A stretch of 64,000 nucleotides of DNA, from assembly GCA_965205155.1 (NCBI GenBank), contig OZ242033.1, positions 2,170,001-2,234,000 on the forward strand, written 5' to 3'. The stretch's first letter is position 1. The number at the start of each line of letters is the position of its first letter. This stretch comes from Aldehydirespirator sp965205155 (GTDB lineage Bacteria > Actinomycetota > Acidimicrobiia > Acidimicrobiales > Aldehydirespiratoraceae). The translations under genes and the position numbers were made by a program. The notes below the pieces were generated by a model, which worked only from the letters and a program-made list of their open reading frames with translations, did not search any database and was not told the DNA's origin. Shown piece by piece: positions 40,293 to 47,974 of this stretch.

Positions 40293-42281
40293 ATGTCTGT
40301 CATCTCGGTGTCGCTGCCCGACGGCTCGGAGCGTGAGCTGGCCGAGGGGTCCAGCGCGGCCGACCTGGCCGCGGCTATCGGCCCCCGGCTGGCCGCCGAC
40401 GCGGTGGTGGCGGTGGTGGACGGCGATGAGAGGGACTTGATCGCTCCGCTGGTCGACGGGACCTCGGTGGAGATCGTGACTGCGGCGACGGACCGCGGCC
40501 TGCACACCATCCGCCACTCCACCGCGCACGTGCTGGCCCAAGCGGTGCTGGATCTGTGGCCGGGGGCCACCTTCGCCATCGGTCCGCCCATCGAGCACGG
40601 CTTCTACTACGACTTCGAGCTGCCCGACGGGGGCACCTTCACCGACGCCGACCTGGAGCGCATCGAGGCCCGCATGCGGGAGATAATCGAGGCCGACCAG
40701 CCCTTCCGGCGGGTCGAGATGGCGGCCGAGGACGCCTTGGAGCTCTTCGCGGAGCACCCCTACAAGCGGGCCATCATCGAGGCGGTGGCCATGGGCGCGG
40801 GCGCCGGCGGCGACCTCGCCTCGGAGGCGTCGGGGGGCGGCAGTGTCAGCTGCTACCGCAACGACGCCGGCAACGGCGACGCCGCCGGGTTCGTGGACCT
40901 GTGCCTGGGGCCCCATGTGCCCTCCACCGGCCGGCTGGGGCACTTCGCGTTGCAGCGGGTCAGCGGGGCCTACTGGCGGGGCAGCGAGCGCAACCCCATG
41001 CTGCAGCGCATCTACGGCACCGCCTGGGCCACCCGCAAGGACCTCAACGCCCACCTGCACCGCCTGGCCGAGGCCGAGCGGCGCGACCACCGGCGCCTCG
41101 CCGCCGAACTCGACCTCGTGTCGTGGCCCACCGAGCTGGGACCGGGACTGGCGGTGTGGCATCCCAAGGGCGCCCTGGTGCGCACGCTCATGGAGGACTA
41201 CTCCCGCCAGCGCCACGCCGACGGCGGCTACGAGTCCGTGTTCTCGCCCCACATCGCCAAGTCGGTGCTGTGGGAGACCTCGGGGCACCTCGACTTCTAC
41301 GCGGAGAGCATGTACCCGCCCATGGAGGTCGACGGCACCGACTACTACCCCAAGCCGATGAACTGCCCGTTCCACGTGATGATCTACCGGTCGTCGCAGC
41401 GCAGCTACCGGGACCTGCCCATGCGGCTGTTCGAGTTGGGGACGGTCTACCGCTACGAGCTGTCGGGCGCGGTGCACGGCCTGCTCCGCAGCCGGGGGTT
41501 CACCCAGGACGACAGCCACATCTTCTGCACCCGCGACGACATCGCCGCGGAGCTGGCCTCGCTGCTCGAGTTCGTGTTGAGCGTGCTACGGGCCTTCGGT
41601 TTCACGGACTTCGTGGCCAAGCTCTCCACCCGCCCCGCGGACAAGTCCGTGGGGGAGCCGGCGCTGTGGGACGAGGCCACCGCCGGGCTGCGCGCCGCGC
41701 TGGACACCAACGGGCTCGCCTACAAGATCGACGAGGGAGCCGGCGCCTTCTACGGTCCCAAGATCGACGTCGACGTGCGCGACGCCATCGGCCGGTCGTG
41801 GCAGCTGTCAACCATCCAGCTTGACTTCAACCTGCCGGAGCGCTTCGGGCTGGAGTATGTGGCCGCCGACGGCTCGCGACCTCGTCCCGTGATGATCCAT
41901 CGAGCGCTGTTCGGTGCGGTGGAGCGCTTCTTCGGGTTGCTGGTCGAGCACTACGCCGGAGCCTTCCCGGCCTGGCTGGCGCCGGTGCAGGCCCAGGTCC
42001 TGCCGGTGGCTGCGGCCCATGCCGACTACGCCGAGGAGGTGGCCGGCACGCTGGCTTCAAAGGGCTTCCGGGTGGAGACCAGCCCCGCGGAGGAGCCTCT
42101 GGGCAAGCGTGTCCGCAACGCCAAGGTGGCCAAGGTCCCCTACGTGCTGGTGGTGGGAGACGACGATGTCGCCGGCGGCACGGTCGGCGTCAACGCCCGC
42201 GGCACGAAGAAGCCCGAGCGCGACGTCCCGCTGGAAGCCTTCGCGGCCCGCCTGGCAGCCGAGGTCGAGGCTCGGACCTGA
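40293..42281 (+). CDS. thrS: Threonyl-tRNA synthetase
   Basis: 662 residues from ATG, the usual length. It carries an N-terminal TGS domain (VSLPDGSERELAEG), the editing domain with HSTAHVLAQ and CLGPHVPSTG, the class II catalytic core with motif 2-like FELGTVYRYELSG and motif 3-like MIHRALFGAVERF, and zinc ligands Cys in MNCPFHV, His in QDDSHIFC and His in MIHRA. A C-terminal anticodon-binding domain follows (QVLPVAAAHADYAEEVA). It charges tRNA-Thr in the cytoplasm. The downstream HIT gene is a conserved neighbour of thrS in actinobacteria. The early KLADP-type spacing and an inserted Gly/Ser-rich stretch (GAGAGGDLASEASGGG) in the editing domain are slightly unusual. Confidence 0.97.
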   Translation: MSVISVSLPDGSERELAEGSSAADLAAAIGPRLAADAVVAVVDGDERDLIAPLVDGTSVEIVTAATDRGLHTIRHSTAHVLAQAVLDLWPGATFAIGPPIEHGFYYDFELPDGGTFTDADLERIEARMREIIEADQPFRRVEMAAEDALELFAEHPYKRAIIEAVAMGAGAGGDLASEASGGGSVSCYRNDAGNGDAAGFVDLCLGPHVPSTGRLGHFALQRVSGAYWRGSERNPMLQRIYGTAWATRKDLNAHLHRLAEAERRDHRRLAAELDLVSWPTELGPGLAVWHPKGALVRTLMEDYSRQRHADGGYESVFSPHIAKSVLWETSGHLDFYAESMYPPMEVDGTDYYPKPMNCPFHVMIYRSSQRSYRDLPMRLFELGTVYRYELSGAVHGLLRSRGFTQDDSHIFCTRDDIAAELASLLEFVLSVLRAFGFTDFVAKLSTRPADKSVGEPALWDEATAGLRAALDTNGLAYKIDEGAGAFYGPKIDVDVRDAIGRSWQLSTIQLDFNLPERFGLEYVAADGSRPRPVMIHRALFGAVERFFGLLVEHYAGAFPAWLAPVQAQVLPVAAAHADYAEEVAGTLASKGFRVETSPAEEPLGKRVRNAKVAKVPYVLVVGDDDVAGGTVGVNARGTKKPERDVPLEAFAARLAAEVEART

Positions 42282-42282
42282 C

Positions 42283-42345
42283 ATGGTCGAGCGTCGAATG
42301 CGGCCCCGGCGCATAGTGCCGGCCCGTATGCCGGGGGAGTCCTGA
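42283..42345 (+). CDS. Possible 20-residue leader ORF between thrS and the HIT gene
   Basis: ATG to TGA encoding 20 residues that begin MVERR, one base after the thrS stop and one base before the HIT start. Its first 17 bases with the preceding CCTGA (42,277–42,293) are identical to the HIT gene start region (42,341–42,357), offset by 64 bp. It looks like a small local duplication that made a spare start; it could couple translation of thrS to HIT. No function is known. Confidence 0.3.
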   Translation: MVERRMRPRRIVPARMPGES

Positions 42346-42346
42346 C

Positions 42347-42916
42347 ATGGTCGAGCGCCTCTGGGCCGGATGGCGGATACCCGCCATGATGGAGGACCGG
42401 GAGGCGGCCGCCGCCGGGATCGCGGACTCTTCCGGCACCATCCCGGGAACCGTCCCCGGAGCCGGCACCGGCCCCGACGGCGGGGACGGCCAGAGCCTGT
42501 TCGAGGCCATCCTCAACTCGGGCCTGCCCGACGACAAGACCCACATCGTGCACCGCGGCGAGCTGGTGTTCGCCATCCTGAACCGCTACCCGTACTCCAC
42601 GGGCCACCTGCTGATCCTGCCCTACCGCGCCGTTGGAGACCTCGAGGGCCTGGACCCCGACGAGCGCCGCGAGCTGTGGGACACCGTCCACGACGCCGTG
42701 GCCGCGGTGAAGGCCGCCTTCTCGCCCGACGGGGTGAACGTCGGCGTCAACCTGGGCGAGGGCGCCGGCCCCAGCGTGTTCGACCACGTCCACATCCACG
42801 TGCTGCCCCGCTGGCGCTCCGACACCAACTTCATGACCGCCATCGCCGACGTGAGGGTCCTCCCCCAGAGCCTCCAGGACTGCTGGGAACGCCTAACCGC
42901 CACCTGGCCCCGCTAG
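42347..42916 (+). CDS. HIT-family nucleotide phosphorylase/hydrolase (Ap4A phosphorylase-like)
   Basis: 189 residues. The histidine triad signature is seen as HVHIHVLPRW near residues 147–156, preceded by NRYPYSTGHLLILPYR and NVGVNLGEGAG, the pattern of the actinobacterial HIT proteins encoded beside thrS (such as the mycobacterial Ap4A phosphorylase Rv2613c). The likely reaction is cleavage of Ap4A or related dinucleoside polyphosphates, which aminoacyl-tRNA synthetases make as by-products. The N-terminal ~45 residues are a Gly/Pro/Thr-rich extension. The start ATG follows thrS by 65 bp. The gene from 42,415 onward is repeated at 47,101–47,603. Confidence 0.9.
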   Translation: MVERLWAGWRIPAMMEDREAAAAGIADSSGTIPGTVPGAGTGPDGGDGQSLFEAILNSGLPDDKTHIVHRGELVFAILNRYPYSTGHLLILPYRAVGDLEGLDPDERRELWDTVHDAVAAVKAAFSPDGVNVGVNLGEGAGPSVFDHVHIHVLPRWRSDTNFMTAIADVRVLPQSLQDCWERLTATWPR

Positions 42917-42924
42917 CTCGCGCC

Positions 42925-42949
42925 ATTTCTCCTTTTCATAAGGAGAAAT
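42925..42949. terminator. Perfect 10-bp hairpin after the HIT gene
   Basis: ATTTCTCCTT and AAGGAGAAAT form a perfect 10-bp stem around a 5-base loop, nine bases after the HIT stop codon and before the convergent low-GC gene. The stem is AT-rich and lacks a following T-run, so it is an atypical terminator; it also marks the left boundary of the accessory island. Confidence 0.45.
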
Positions 42950-43091
42950 AGCTGATATATTCTCCGTTTCGAGGCTCATGGCCCGCTGCCGTAGAGGTTT
43001 AGCCTGCCGAAAATATGGATCCTTGTCTGAGCCGATGTCTGGCCAGCAGTCCGACCTCAGCGTTCGGGCGCGGCAATACCAACGGATGCCG

Positions 43092-43946
43092 TTACTTGCG
43101 TCCTCCTGTCAGCGCATCAATCAGTTCCGTATACTCGTTACCGCATGCCGTCTGAAGGGTAGTGAGTACATCAGTCAGGTCTATTCCGGCAGTAGGTCCA
43201 GCAGAACAACCGCTGTTCACATGAGTAATAGCACCAGTCCAGCCATCGCTTACTTCAGACCACCCATACTCAGCGCCAAGTGTTCCATAAAGGAACATAT
43301 GCCAATTCACGCTGTCACGGTCTTTGCTGAGTCTAATTCCATCAAGGCCTAGCCGTTTAGCATCATATGGATTTCGTTTCGTAACCATCACCCAAACGAA
43401 GCTATTGCTCCCGAGAACAAACTCCGTGGTAAACCTTCGCCAACCCTTGTTCATGCTAGCACTTGAGTATACTGTAAGCAGTTTAGCCTTCTCAATACTC
43501 CGACCCGATCGATTCACAAATATCCAATATCGCGCAGGGCCGAAGCGGCTACCGATTTCGGGAGTTTCGAACCAGAGTCTGTACTCGCCGTTTGACTGCC
43601 AGCCCATACTATAGATCGCGGCCGCGTTGTGCCCAGTCACATACTTGTATGTATTGCAATGACGCAGAATCCATCCACGGCAGTTGTTCTTCGCGGTGAA
43701 CTCTAGGCCGTGGGTAACCGCAGCCTTTTGTTCTCCATGAGATGTTGTGGTGTGCCAGTCATCTGCTCTAGCGACAGAAGTCGTAGTGACAACCGCAAGG
43801 AGCGTGAGCATTATGGCAGTTACCATCAGTATTGGATTTCGCCATCTTATCAGGGTGAATCGGGTTGGAATAGCGTCGCACTTGCCGCTTGCCTTATTGA
43901 TCGGCGAGTTTGGCAAATCGCGCGGCCCAGCCATTATCGGTGGCAT
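43092..43946 (-). CDS. Secreted protein of unknown function, low GC
   Basis: 284 residues if started at the ATG at 43,946, chosen because GAGAGG lies about ten bases upstream; ATGs at 43,985 and 43,934 are alternatives. A signal peptide follows a basic stretch (LIRWRNPILMVTAIML..., cleavage near SVARADDW). The mature part is rich in aromatic residues (WILRHCNTYKYV, YWIFVNRSGRS, FVWVMVTKRNPYD, WHMFLYGTLG) and has a few cysteines. I recognise no family. Base composition is close to balanced, well below the ~70% GC of the neighbours, and codon use differs, both signs of recent transfer. The start overlaps the end of the upstream metalloprotease gene by about 50 bp, suggesting translational coupling. 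Confidence 0.75.
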   Translation of the reverse strand: MPPIMAGPRDLPNSPINKASGKCDAIPTRFTLIRWRNPILMVTAIMLTLLAVVTTTSVARADDWHTTTSHGEQKAAVTHGLEFTAKNNCRGWILRHCNTYKYVTGHNAAAIYSMGWQSNGEYRLWFETPEIGSRFGPARYWIFVNRSGRSIEKAKLLTVYSSASMNKGWRRFTTEFVLGSNSFVWVMVTKRNPYDAKRLGLDGIRLSKDRDSVNWHMFLYGTLGAEYGWSEVSDGWTGAITHVNSGCSAGPTAGIDLTDVLTTLQTACGNEYTELIDALTGGRK

Positions 43947-45717
43947 GTTCTTGCCTCTCGGCAGGCTGTGTGGTGGTAGCAGCACCGGGCCAGTTGAGTT
44001 CGTTGGACTGGATTCCGCTTACGACTACTTGGGCGGTCTCATCGTCATCCCAGAAGATGCAGCCGCTGGCTGGATTGCCTAGCCAGGTGACTGGGCCGGA
44101 ATCTGGTTTGCCTCTGCTCCGGCACACAAGTCGGTACGGTGGCTGAGGCCAGTCTCCGATGTACTCGTATCGGAGGCTCCGGCATTCCTTGCCCGGCGGG
44201 CAGTCTCTTCGGCTGCTCGCGTCGCTGCCCCAGGAGATCCTGAGCCTGAGTTGAAAGTCCTCGTCGTCGGAACTCTCCTCGGTCCGGCAGTTGCCGTTGG
44301 CCTCGTCATCTATCCAGTTCTGCTGCTTGAGGTTGATGCAGGCGATGTAGGCAGAGTTCGCCTCGCCCGGAGCCAGGTTCAGTCTGGTAGTCAAGCCCCG
44401 CTTGGCGGTTTCCTCCGGTGTGCTCATCAGGGATCCGAGTTGCTCCGAGGTCGGCACGTCGATGTCGCTGTCCTTCCACGGATGTTCCCACCCGTAGAAG
44501 GCGTGGCCGATCTCGTGGGCGACCGTGTGGTTCAAGAACTGCCGCTGCGAGTAACCGTAGAACTCGCCTTGCCTCTCGACGATGAGCGATGTTGCGGGTC
44601 CGGCCCCCACGGGCGCATATCCGAGCGTGTCTTCCGGGCCTGAGGCGATGTTGACCAGGATGACCGACCGCGAGTTGCCCGTTCGGTTCTTGGCCGCGAT
44701 CCTGCACGGATCGTCCGAGCCGGTGCTCCAACGCTCATTGTGAGTCTTGTAGAACCAGTCGCCCAGCGTCTGGTGCTGCCAGACCTCGCCGGGCGGCAGG
44801 ATGTCGGCCGGCAGTATCCCGCCGACGCTGAACGTGATCGTGGTTCCGCGGGTTCCGCCGCTGGCGTCGAAGCCTGACTCGCGTCGGTAGAAGCTGCCCA
44901 CATGCTGCTGTAGAAGGTCGACCTCCGCTTGCAGCCGGGCATCGTCATACACGCCCGACGGCCCGCAGTAGAAGACGTTGAGTTCCAGGTGCTGGGGCAG
45001 TGTCCGGGCCCGGTGCAGGAAGCTGGCCATCTGGGCTCGGGTAGTCGGCTCGTCGGGGCAGAACAGCTGCCGGCTCGTATGGCAGCCCAGCGTGACGCCG
45101 GACGCAGCGAGGGCGTCGATGTCGGCGCGGTTGTAGTAGGTCGCCCCTACGTCCTCGAATCCGGCGTCGGCTGCGGCGCTCAGCTTGAAGGCGCGCGTGA
45201 GGAACGAGGCCATCTGGGCCCGACTGACGCTCTGATCCGGGCAGAAGCTCGGGCCGGTCCCGCAGCCGAAGGTGATGCGGAGTTGGGCGAGGCGCTCGAC
45301 ATGTCCTTCCCACCACGGGCTGCCGGCCACGTCCGAGAAGCGCGATCGCTCGTTCGGCGGGTCGTCGCCGTCGAGGATCCGCACGAGCCATACGGCGAGG
45401 GTCCAGCGTTTCAGCGGCTCGTCGGGGCAGAAGCGGCCCGGGTCGCAGTCGGTTCCGTCGAATATCCCGTCATCGGCGAGCACTTTGATGTCGGAGTAGT
45501 GGACGGAAGTGTCGTTCAGATCTGTGTAGGGCAGCCCTCCTTGAGCGATGACAGTTGCTCCGGCTGCGCTGCCGTTGGCGATGCCCGTAGGCGCATCGCT
45601 GTGGCCGGGGGTCTGGGCGGCGGCGGGAGACACCGCGAGCAGTGCTGCTGCGGCACCGCCGACGGCGAGACAGGCGAGGGCGCGGCGCCAAGGCCTGGGG
45701 GAGCTACCAGCCAGCAT
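43894..45717 (-). CDS. Secreted SLH-domain zinc metalloprotease-like protein
   Basis: 607 residues from the ATG at 45,717 (a GTG three bases earlier is also possible). A signal peptide ends near SPAAAQTPG. Three SLH-like repeats follow (residues ~60–225), with RFSDVAGSPWWEGHVERL, FCPDQSVSRAQMASFLTRAF and FCPDEPTTRAQMASFLHRA. The second half contains HEIGHAFYGWEH near residue 400, an HExxH zinc motif with a possible third His, inside a ~350-residue domain. Spacing to that His is one residue longer than in classic metzincins (HExxHxxGxxH), so the family is unclear. SLH domains should hold it at the cell wall. It is followed by the low-GC secreted protein with a small overlap, and lacks a strong Shine–Dalgarno sequence. 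Confidence 0.8.
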   Translation of the reverse strand: MLAGSSPRPWRRALACLAVGGAAAALLAVSPAAAQTPGHSDAPTGIANGSAAGATVIAQGGLPYTDLNDTSVHYSDIKVLADDGIFDGTDCDPGRFCPDEPLKRWTLAVWLVRILDGDDPPNERSRFSDVAGSPWWEGHVERLAQLRITFGCGTGPSFCPDQSVSRAQMASFLTRAFKLSAAADAGFEDVGATYYNRADIDALAASGVTLGCHTSRQLFCPDEPTTRAQMASFLHRARTLPQHLELNVFYCGPSGVYDDARLQAEVDLLQQHVGSFYRRESGFDASGGTRGTTITFSVGGILPADILPPGEVWQHQTLGDWFYKTHNERWSTGSDDPCRIAAKNRTGNSRSVILVNIASGPEDTLGYAPVGAGPATSLIVERQGEFYGYSQRQFLNHTVAHEIGHAFYGWEHPWKDSDIDVPTSEQLGSLMSTPEETAKRGLTTRLNLAPGEANSAYIACINLKQQNWIDDEANGNCRTEESSDDEDFQLRLRISWGSDASSRRDCPPGKECRSLRYEYIGDWPQPPYRLVCRSRGKPDSGPVTWLGNPASGCIFWDDDETAQVVVSGIQSNELNWPGAATTTQPAERQEHATDNGWAARFAKLADQ

Positions 45718-45819
45718 CACAGCAATCGGGGACCTGGGATGCCGGCAAGCCCGGCCTGGCCTCCGTTCAGCGGCGAGCCCGTGGCGCGGCGAGTGGCGGC
45801 GCGCGAAGCCGCCTCTGAA

Positions 45820-45960
45820 CTAGCGGCTGCTAGGGAGTTGAGTTCTGGGCAGCGCCACGGGCCCCGCCGCCGGGGGGGGGGTGGGCGCAACTACGAACGG
45901 CGCAGCAGCGGCCAAAGCGGTCGTGAGAGACAGCGCGACCGATGCCAACCCGCGTTCCAT
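45820..45960 (-). CDS. 46-residue signal-peptide-like ORF with a C10 tract
   Basis: ATG preceded by GGAGG (45,971–45,975) ten bases upstream. The product begins MERGLASVALSLTTALAAAAPFV, a convincing secretion signal, then runs into a tract of ten cytosines (G10 on the plus strand, within 45,872–45,881) and stops soon after. Losing one C (or gaining two) would move translation into a frame that stays open to a TGA overlapping the metalloprotease ATG as TGATG. The rest of 45,721–46,154 shows no other gene besides the sites listed. Confidence 0.4.
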   Translation of the reverse strand: MERGLASVALSLTTALAAAAPFVVAPTPPPAAGPVALPRTQLPSSR

Positions 45961-45984
45961 GACCTATGAGCCTCCAGCTACACG

Positions 45985-46006
45985 AATGATTGAAGTGAGA
46001 ATCATT
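45985..46006. promoter_or_regulatory. Inverted repeat upstream of the signal-peptide ORF
   Basis: AATGATT (45,985–45,991) and AATCATT (46,000–46,006) form an inverted repeat with an 8-base gap, about 25–46 bp upstream of the minus-strand ATG at 45,960. The AATCATT core faintly recalls Fur/Zur family boxes, but the match is partial and no regulator can be assigned. Confidence 0.25.
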
Positions 46007-46109
46007 GCACAGCCATGGCGAACTGTCTAGAGAACCGCCCGGTTCTCTGGAGCGTCAGGTGTGTCCGGGCTTCGCTGTGCGGTTGCGGTGTGGGGACGTC
46101 AAAGGAATC

Positions 46110-46123
46110 TCTTCTTGAGAAGA
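46110..46123. promoter_or_regulatory. Palindrome upstream of the antitoxin gene, possible autoregulatory operator
   Basis: TCTTCT-TG-AGAAGA is a 6-bp inverted repeat with a 2-base gap, 32 bp upstream of the RHH antitoxin start. Antitoxins of this class commonly repress their own operon through short palindromes (established for MazE/VapB families). Confidence 0.4.
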
Positions 46124-46154
46124 ACTTCAGGAGCAGCCTTGCTAAGCTACAAGA

Positions 46155-46418
46155 ATGGCGCTTTCTCAGACTACTTCTCAGACTACTACGCTGCGGGTCC
46201 CCACCGAGTTGAGGGACGAGATATCGCGGTTGGCCAAGCAGCGGGGCACAACGATGCTGGATGTGGTGACCGACGCGGTGCACCGGCTCGGCCGCGAAGA
46301 GTGGTGGTTGTCGGTTCGGGGCGCACTCGACGATCTGAGCGACGCCGAAGCGGCCTCGTATCGGGCCGAGAGCCGCGGACTGGATGCAGCGGCTGCGGAC
46401 GGCCTCGATGACCTATGA
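46155..46418 (+). CDS. Ribbon-helix-helix antitoxin-like protein
   Basis: 87 residues. After a short leader with a repeated SQTT (a 12-bp tandem repeat in the DNA), the segment TLRVPTELRDEISRLAKQRGTTMLDVVTDAVHRL fits a ribbon-helix-helix fold: a short beta strand and two helices, as in many type II antitoxins. The acidic C-terminus (ALDDLSDAEAASYRAE) would bind the toxin. It overlaps the MazF-like gene by 11 bp, the usual antitoxin-first order. Confidence 0.8.
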   Translation: MALSQTTSQTTTLRVPTELRDEISRLAKQRGTTMLDVVTDAVHRLGREEWWLSVRGALDDLSDAEAASYRAESRGLDAAAADGLDDL

Positions 46419-46764
46419 GGGGCGGCTGCACCGCGGCGATGTGTGGCTCGTCGACTTCGGCGCCGATCCGCAGGATCCTGAGCAGGCTTTCCTGCGGCCG
46501 GCGATCATCGTTTCCGACGACCGGTTGCACCATCCGAACCTGAGGATGGTCATCGTGGTCCCGGGTACGTCCACGATTCGCCGGATCCCGTTGCATGTCG
46601 TGCTCTCGCCCGACCGCAGCAACGGTCTGACCACCGAGACGGCGTTTCAGGTTGAGCAGGTCCGAGCAGTATCGACTGGCCGTCTCGTCGAGAGGCTCGG
46701 GCGGGTCGATGCGCAGGGTCGCCACGACATCAACGAGATACTGCGCAACGCGCTCGGCCTCTAG
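46408..46764 (+). CDS. MazF-like type II toxin (mRNA interferase family)
   Basis: 118 residues from the ATG inside the end of the antitoxin gene. MazF/PemK family features are HRGDVWLVDFG at the N-terminus, FLRPAIIVSDDRL, VIVVPGTSTIRRIPLHV and the C-terminal FQVEQVRAVSTGRLVERLG. Family members are sequence-specific endoribonucleases inhibited by the co-expressed antitoxin. Its TAG stop overlaps the stop codon of the antisense xanthine dehydrogenase remnant in the shared CTAG. Confidence 0.85.
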   Translation: MTYEGRLHRGDVWLVDFGADPQDPEQAFLRPAIIVSDDRLHHPNLRMVIVVPGTSTIRRIPLHVVLSPDRSNGLTTETAFQVEQVRAVSTGRLVERLGRVDAQGRHDINEILRNALGL

Positions 46765-47100
46765 CCGAGCGCCGCAGCCTGCAGGCCGGCCAGGACGCGG
46801 TCGGGGGTGAGGGGGAAGCTGTCGAACCAGACGCCGGTGGCGTCGTGCAGGGCGGCCGTCACCGCGGGGGCGTAGGGGATCATGCCCATCTCGGCCATGC
46901 CGCGGGCGCCCCACGGGCCCAGCGGGTCGGCCAGCTCCAGCACGACGCTGTCGACGGTGGTGGGGATGTCGCCGATGCCGGGCATGAGGTAGGTGCTCAG
47001 GCGCATGTTCTGTAGGCGCCCCCCCGTCGGAGCGGAGGTTCTCGCTCAGCGCGTAGCCGTGGGCCTGGATCACCGCACCCTCGATCTGGCCCACTACGAG
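46761..47100 (-). pseudogene. Truncated copy of the xanthine dehydrogenase large-subunit 3' end
   Basis: This segment matches the last ~320 bp of the molybdenum hydroxylase gene (about 49,936–50,255) at roughly 97% identity by eye, with about nine substitutions. It also has a 7-C run (47,019–47,025 region) where the intact gene has six, which shifts the frame. From ATG 47,006 the remnant still encodes 81 residues including ARGMAEMGMIPYAPAV, the catalytic-Glu region. It ends abruptly at 47,100, where HIT-gene sequence begins. Confidence 0.85.
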
Positions 47101-47603
47101 CGGGATCGCGGACTCTTCCGGCACCATCCCGGGAACCGTCCCCGGAGCCGGCACCGGCCCCGACGGCGGGGACGGCCAGAGCCTGTTCGAGGCCATCCTC
47201 AACTCGGGCCTGCCCGACGACAAGACCCACATCGTGCACCGCGGCGAGCTGGTGTTCGCCATCCTGAACCGCTACCCGTACTCCACGGGCCACCTGCTGA
47301 TCCTGCCCTACCGCGCCGTTGGAGACCTCGAGGGCCTGGACCCGGACGAGCGCCGCGAGCTGTGGGACACCGTCCACGACGCCGTGGCCGCGGTGAAGGC
47401 CGCCTTCTCGCCCGACGGGGTGAACGTCGGCGTCAACCTGGGCGAGGGCGCCGGCCCCAGCGTGTTCGACCACGTCCACATCCACGTGCTGCCCCGCTGG
47501 CGCTCCGACACCAACTTCATGACCGCCATCGCCGACGTGAGGGTCCTGCCCCAGAGCCTGCAGGACTGCTGGGAACGCCTAACCGCCACCTGGCCCCGCT
47601 AGC
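47101..47603 (+). pseudogene. 5'-truncated second copy of the HIT-family gene
   Basis: 503 bp match 42,415–42,917 with only about three differences. The original start codon and first ~23 codons are missing and replaced by the antisense xanthine dehydrogenase fragment. Upstream in frame there is a TAG at 47,054–47,056 and no ATG/GTG before the GTG at 47,234, so at best a 122-residue protein lacking the N-terminal part could be made. The HVHIHVLPRW triad is intact, so a shortened protein may still fold. Confidence 0.85.
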
Positions 47604-47624
47604 CGGGCTCCTTCTTGGTATCTG

Positions 47625-47640
47625 ATCAGGTACCATCAGG
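47625..47640 (+). promoter_or_regulatory. Promoter/operator of the XRE gene with direct repeats
   Basis: ATCAGG occurs at 47,625–47,630 and 47,635–47,640, ten bases apart, flanking a -10-like TACCAT at 47,631–47,636. A transcript starting about seven bases later would begin at the GTG at 47,645, giving a leaderless mRNA. The XRE product is the obvious candidate to bind these repeats. Confidence 0.4.
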
Positions 47641-47644
47641 TCTT

Positions 47645-47974
47645 GTGGACGCGGCGAAACTGATCAGGGAGGCGAGGAGGCGGTCGGGGCTGTCGTTGAG
47701 GGAGTTGGCGCGGCGGGCCCGTACCTCGCACTCCGCGATCTCGGCCTATGAGTCGGGGCTCCGGTCTCCGACCGCAGAGACCCTGGACCGCGTCGTGCGC
47801 GCCGCCGGCTTCGCGCTCGATATCACCCTGTGCCGCCGCATCTACGGCGATGACGGCGACCGCGGCGCCGAACTGGAGGAAGTCCTGTTGTTGGCGGAGG
47901 AGTTCCCCGCTCGCCACTCGCCTGAGCTTGCTGGCCCTGTCCTTGGGCGGGCGCCGAACCGCGCCGGGCTGTGA
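47645..47974 (+). CDS. XRE-family helix-turn-helix protein (antitoxin-like)
   Basis: 109 residues from GTG; a TTG at 47,615 would add ten residues. The HTH is clear: KLIREARRRSGLSLRELARRA then SHSAISAYESGLRSPTAETLDRVVRAAG. The C-terminal part is short. Its TGA overlaps the GTG of the nucleotidyltransferase gene by 4 bp (GTGA), so the two are translationally coupled, the order seen in XRE/AbiEi-type antitoxin plus nucleotidyltransferase toxin modules. Confidence 0.85.
   Translation: MDAAKLIREARRRSGLSLRELARRARTSHSAISAYESGLRSPTAETLDRVVRAAGFALDITLCRRIYGDDGDRGAELEEVLLLAEEFPARHSPELAGPVLGRAPNRAGL

Noticed and set aside
42978..43352. Plus-strand frame of 124 codons in the low-GC region
   Set aside because: No domain or signal; the minus strand encodes a secreted protein with a signal peptide over the same bases.
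45985..46006. Fur/Zur box
   Set aside because: Only a partial match to the family consensus; kept as an unassigned inverted repeat.
46186..47262. Minus-strand frame of 358 codons crossing the chimeric junction
   Set aside because: It runs antisense through the HIT copy and the MazF genes and reads the xanthine dehydrogenase remnant partly out of frame; an artefact of the junction.
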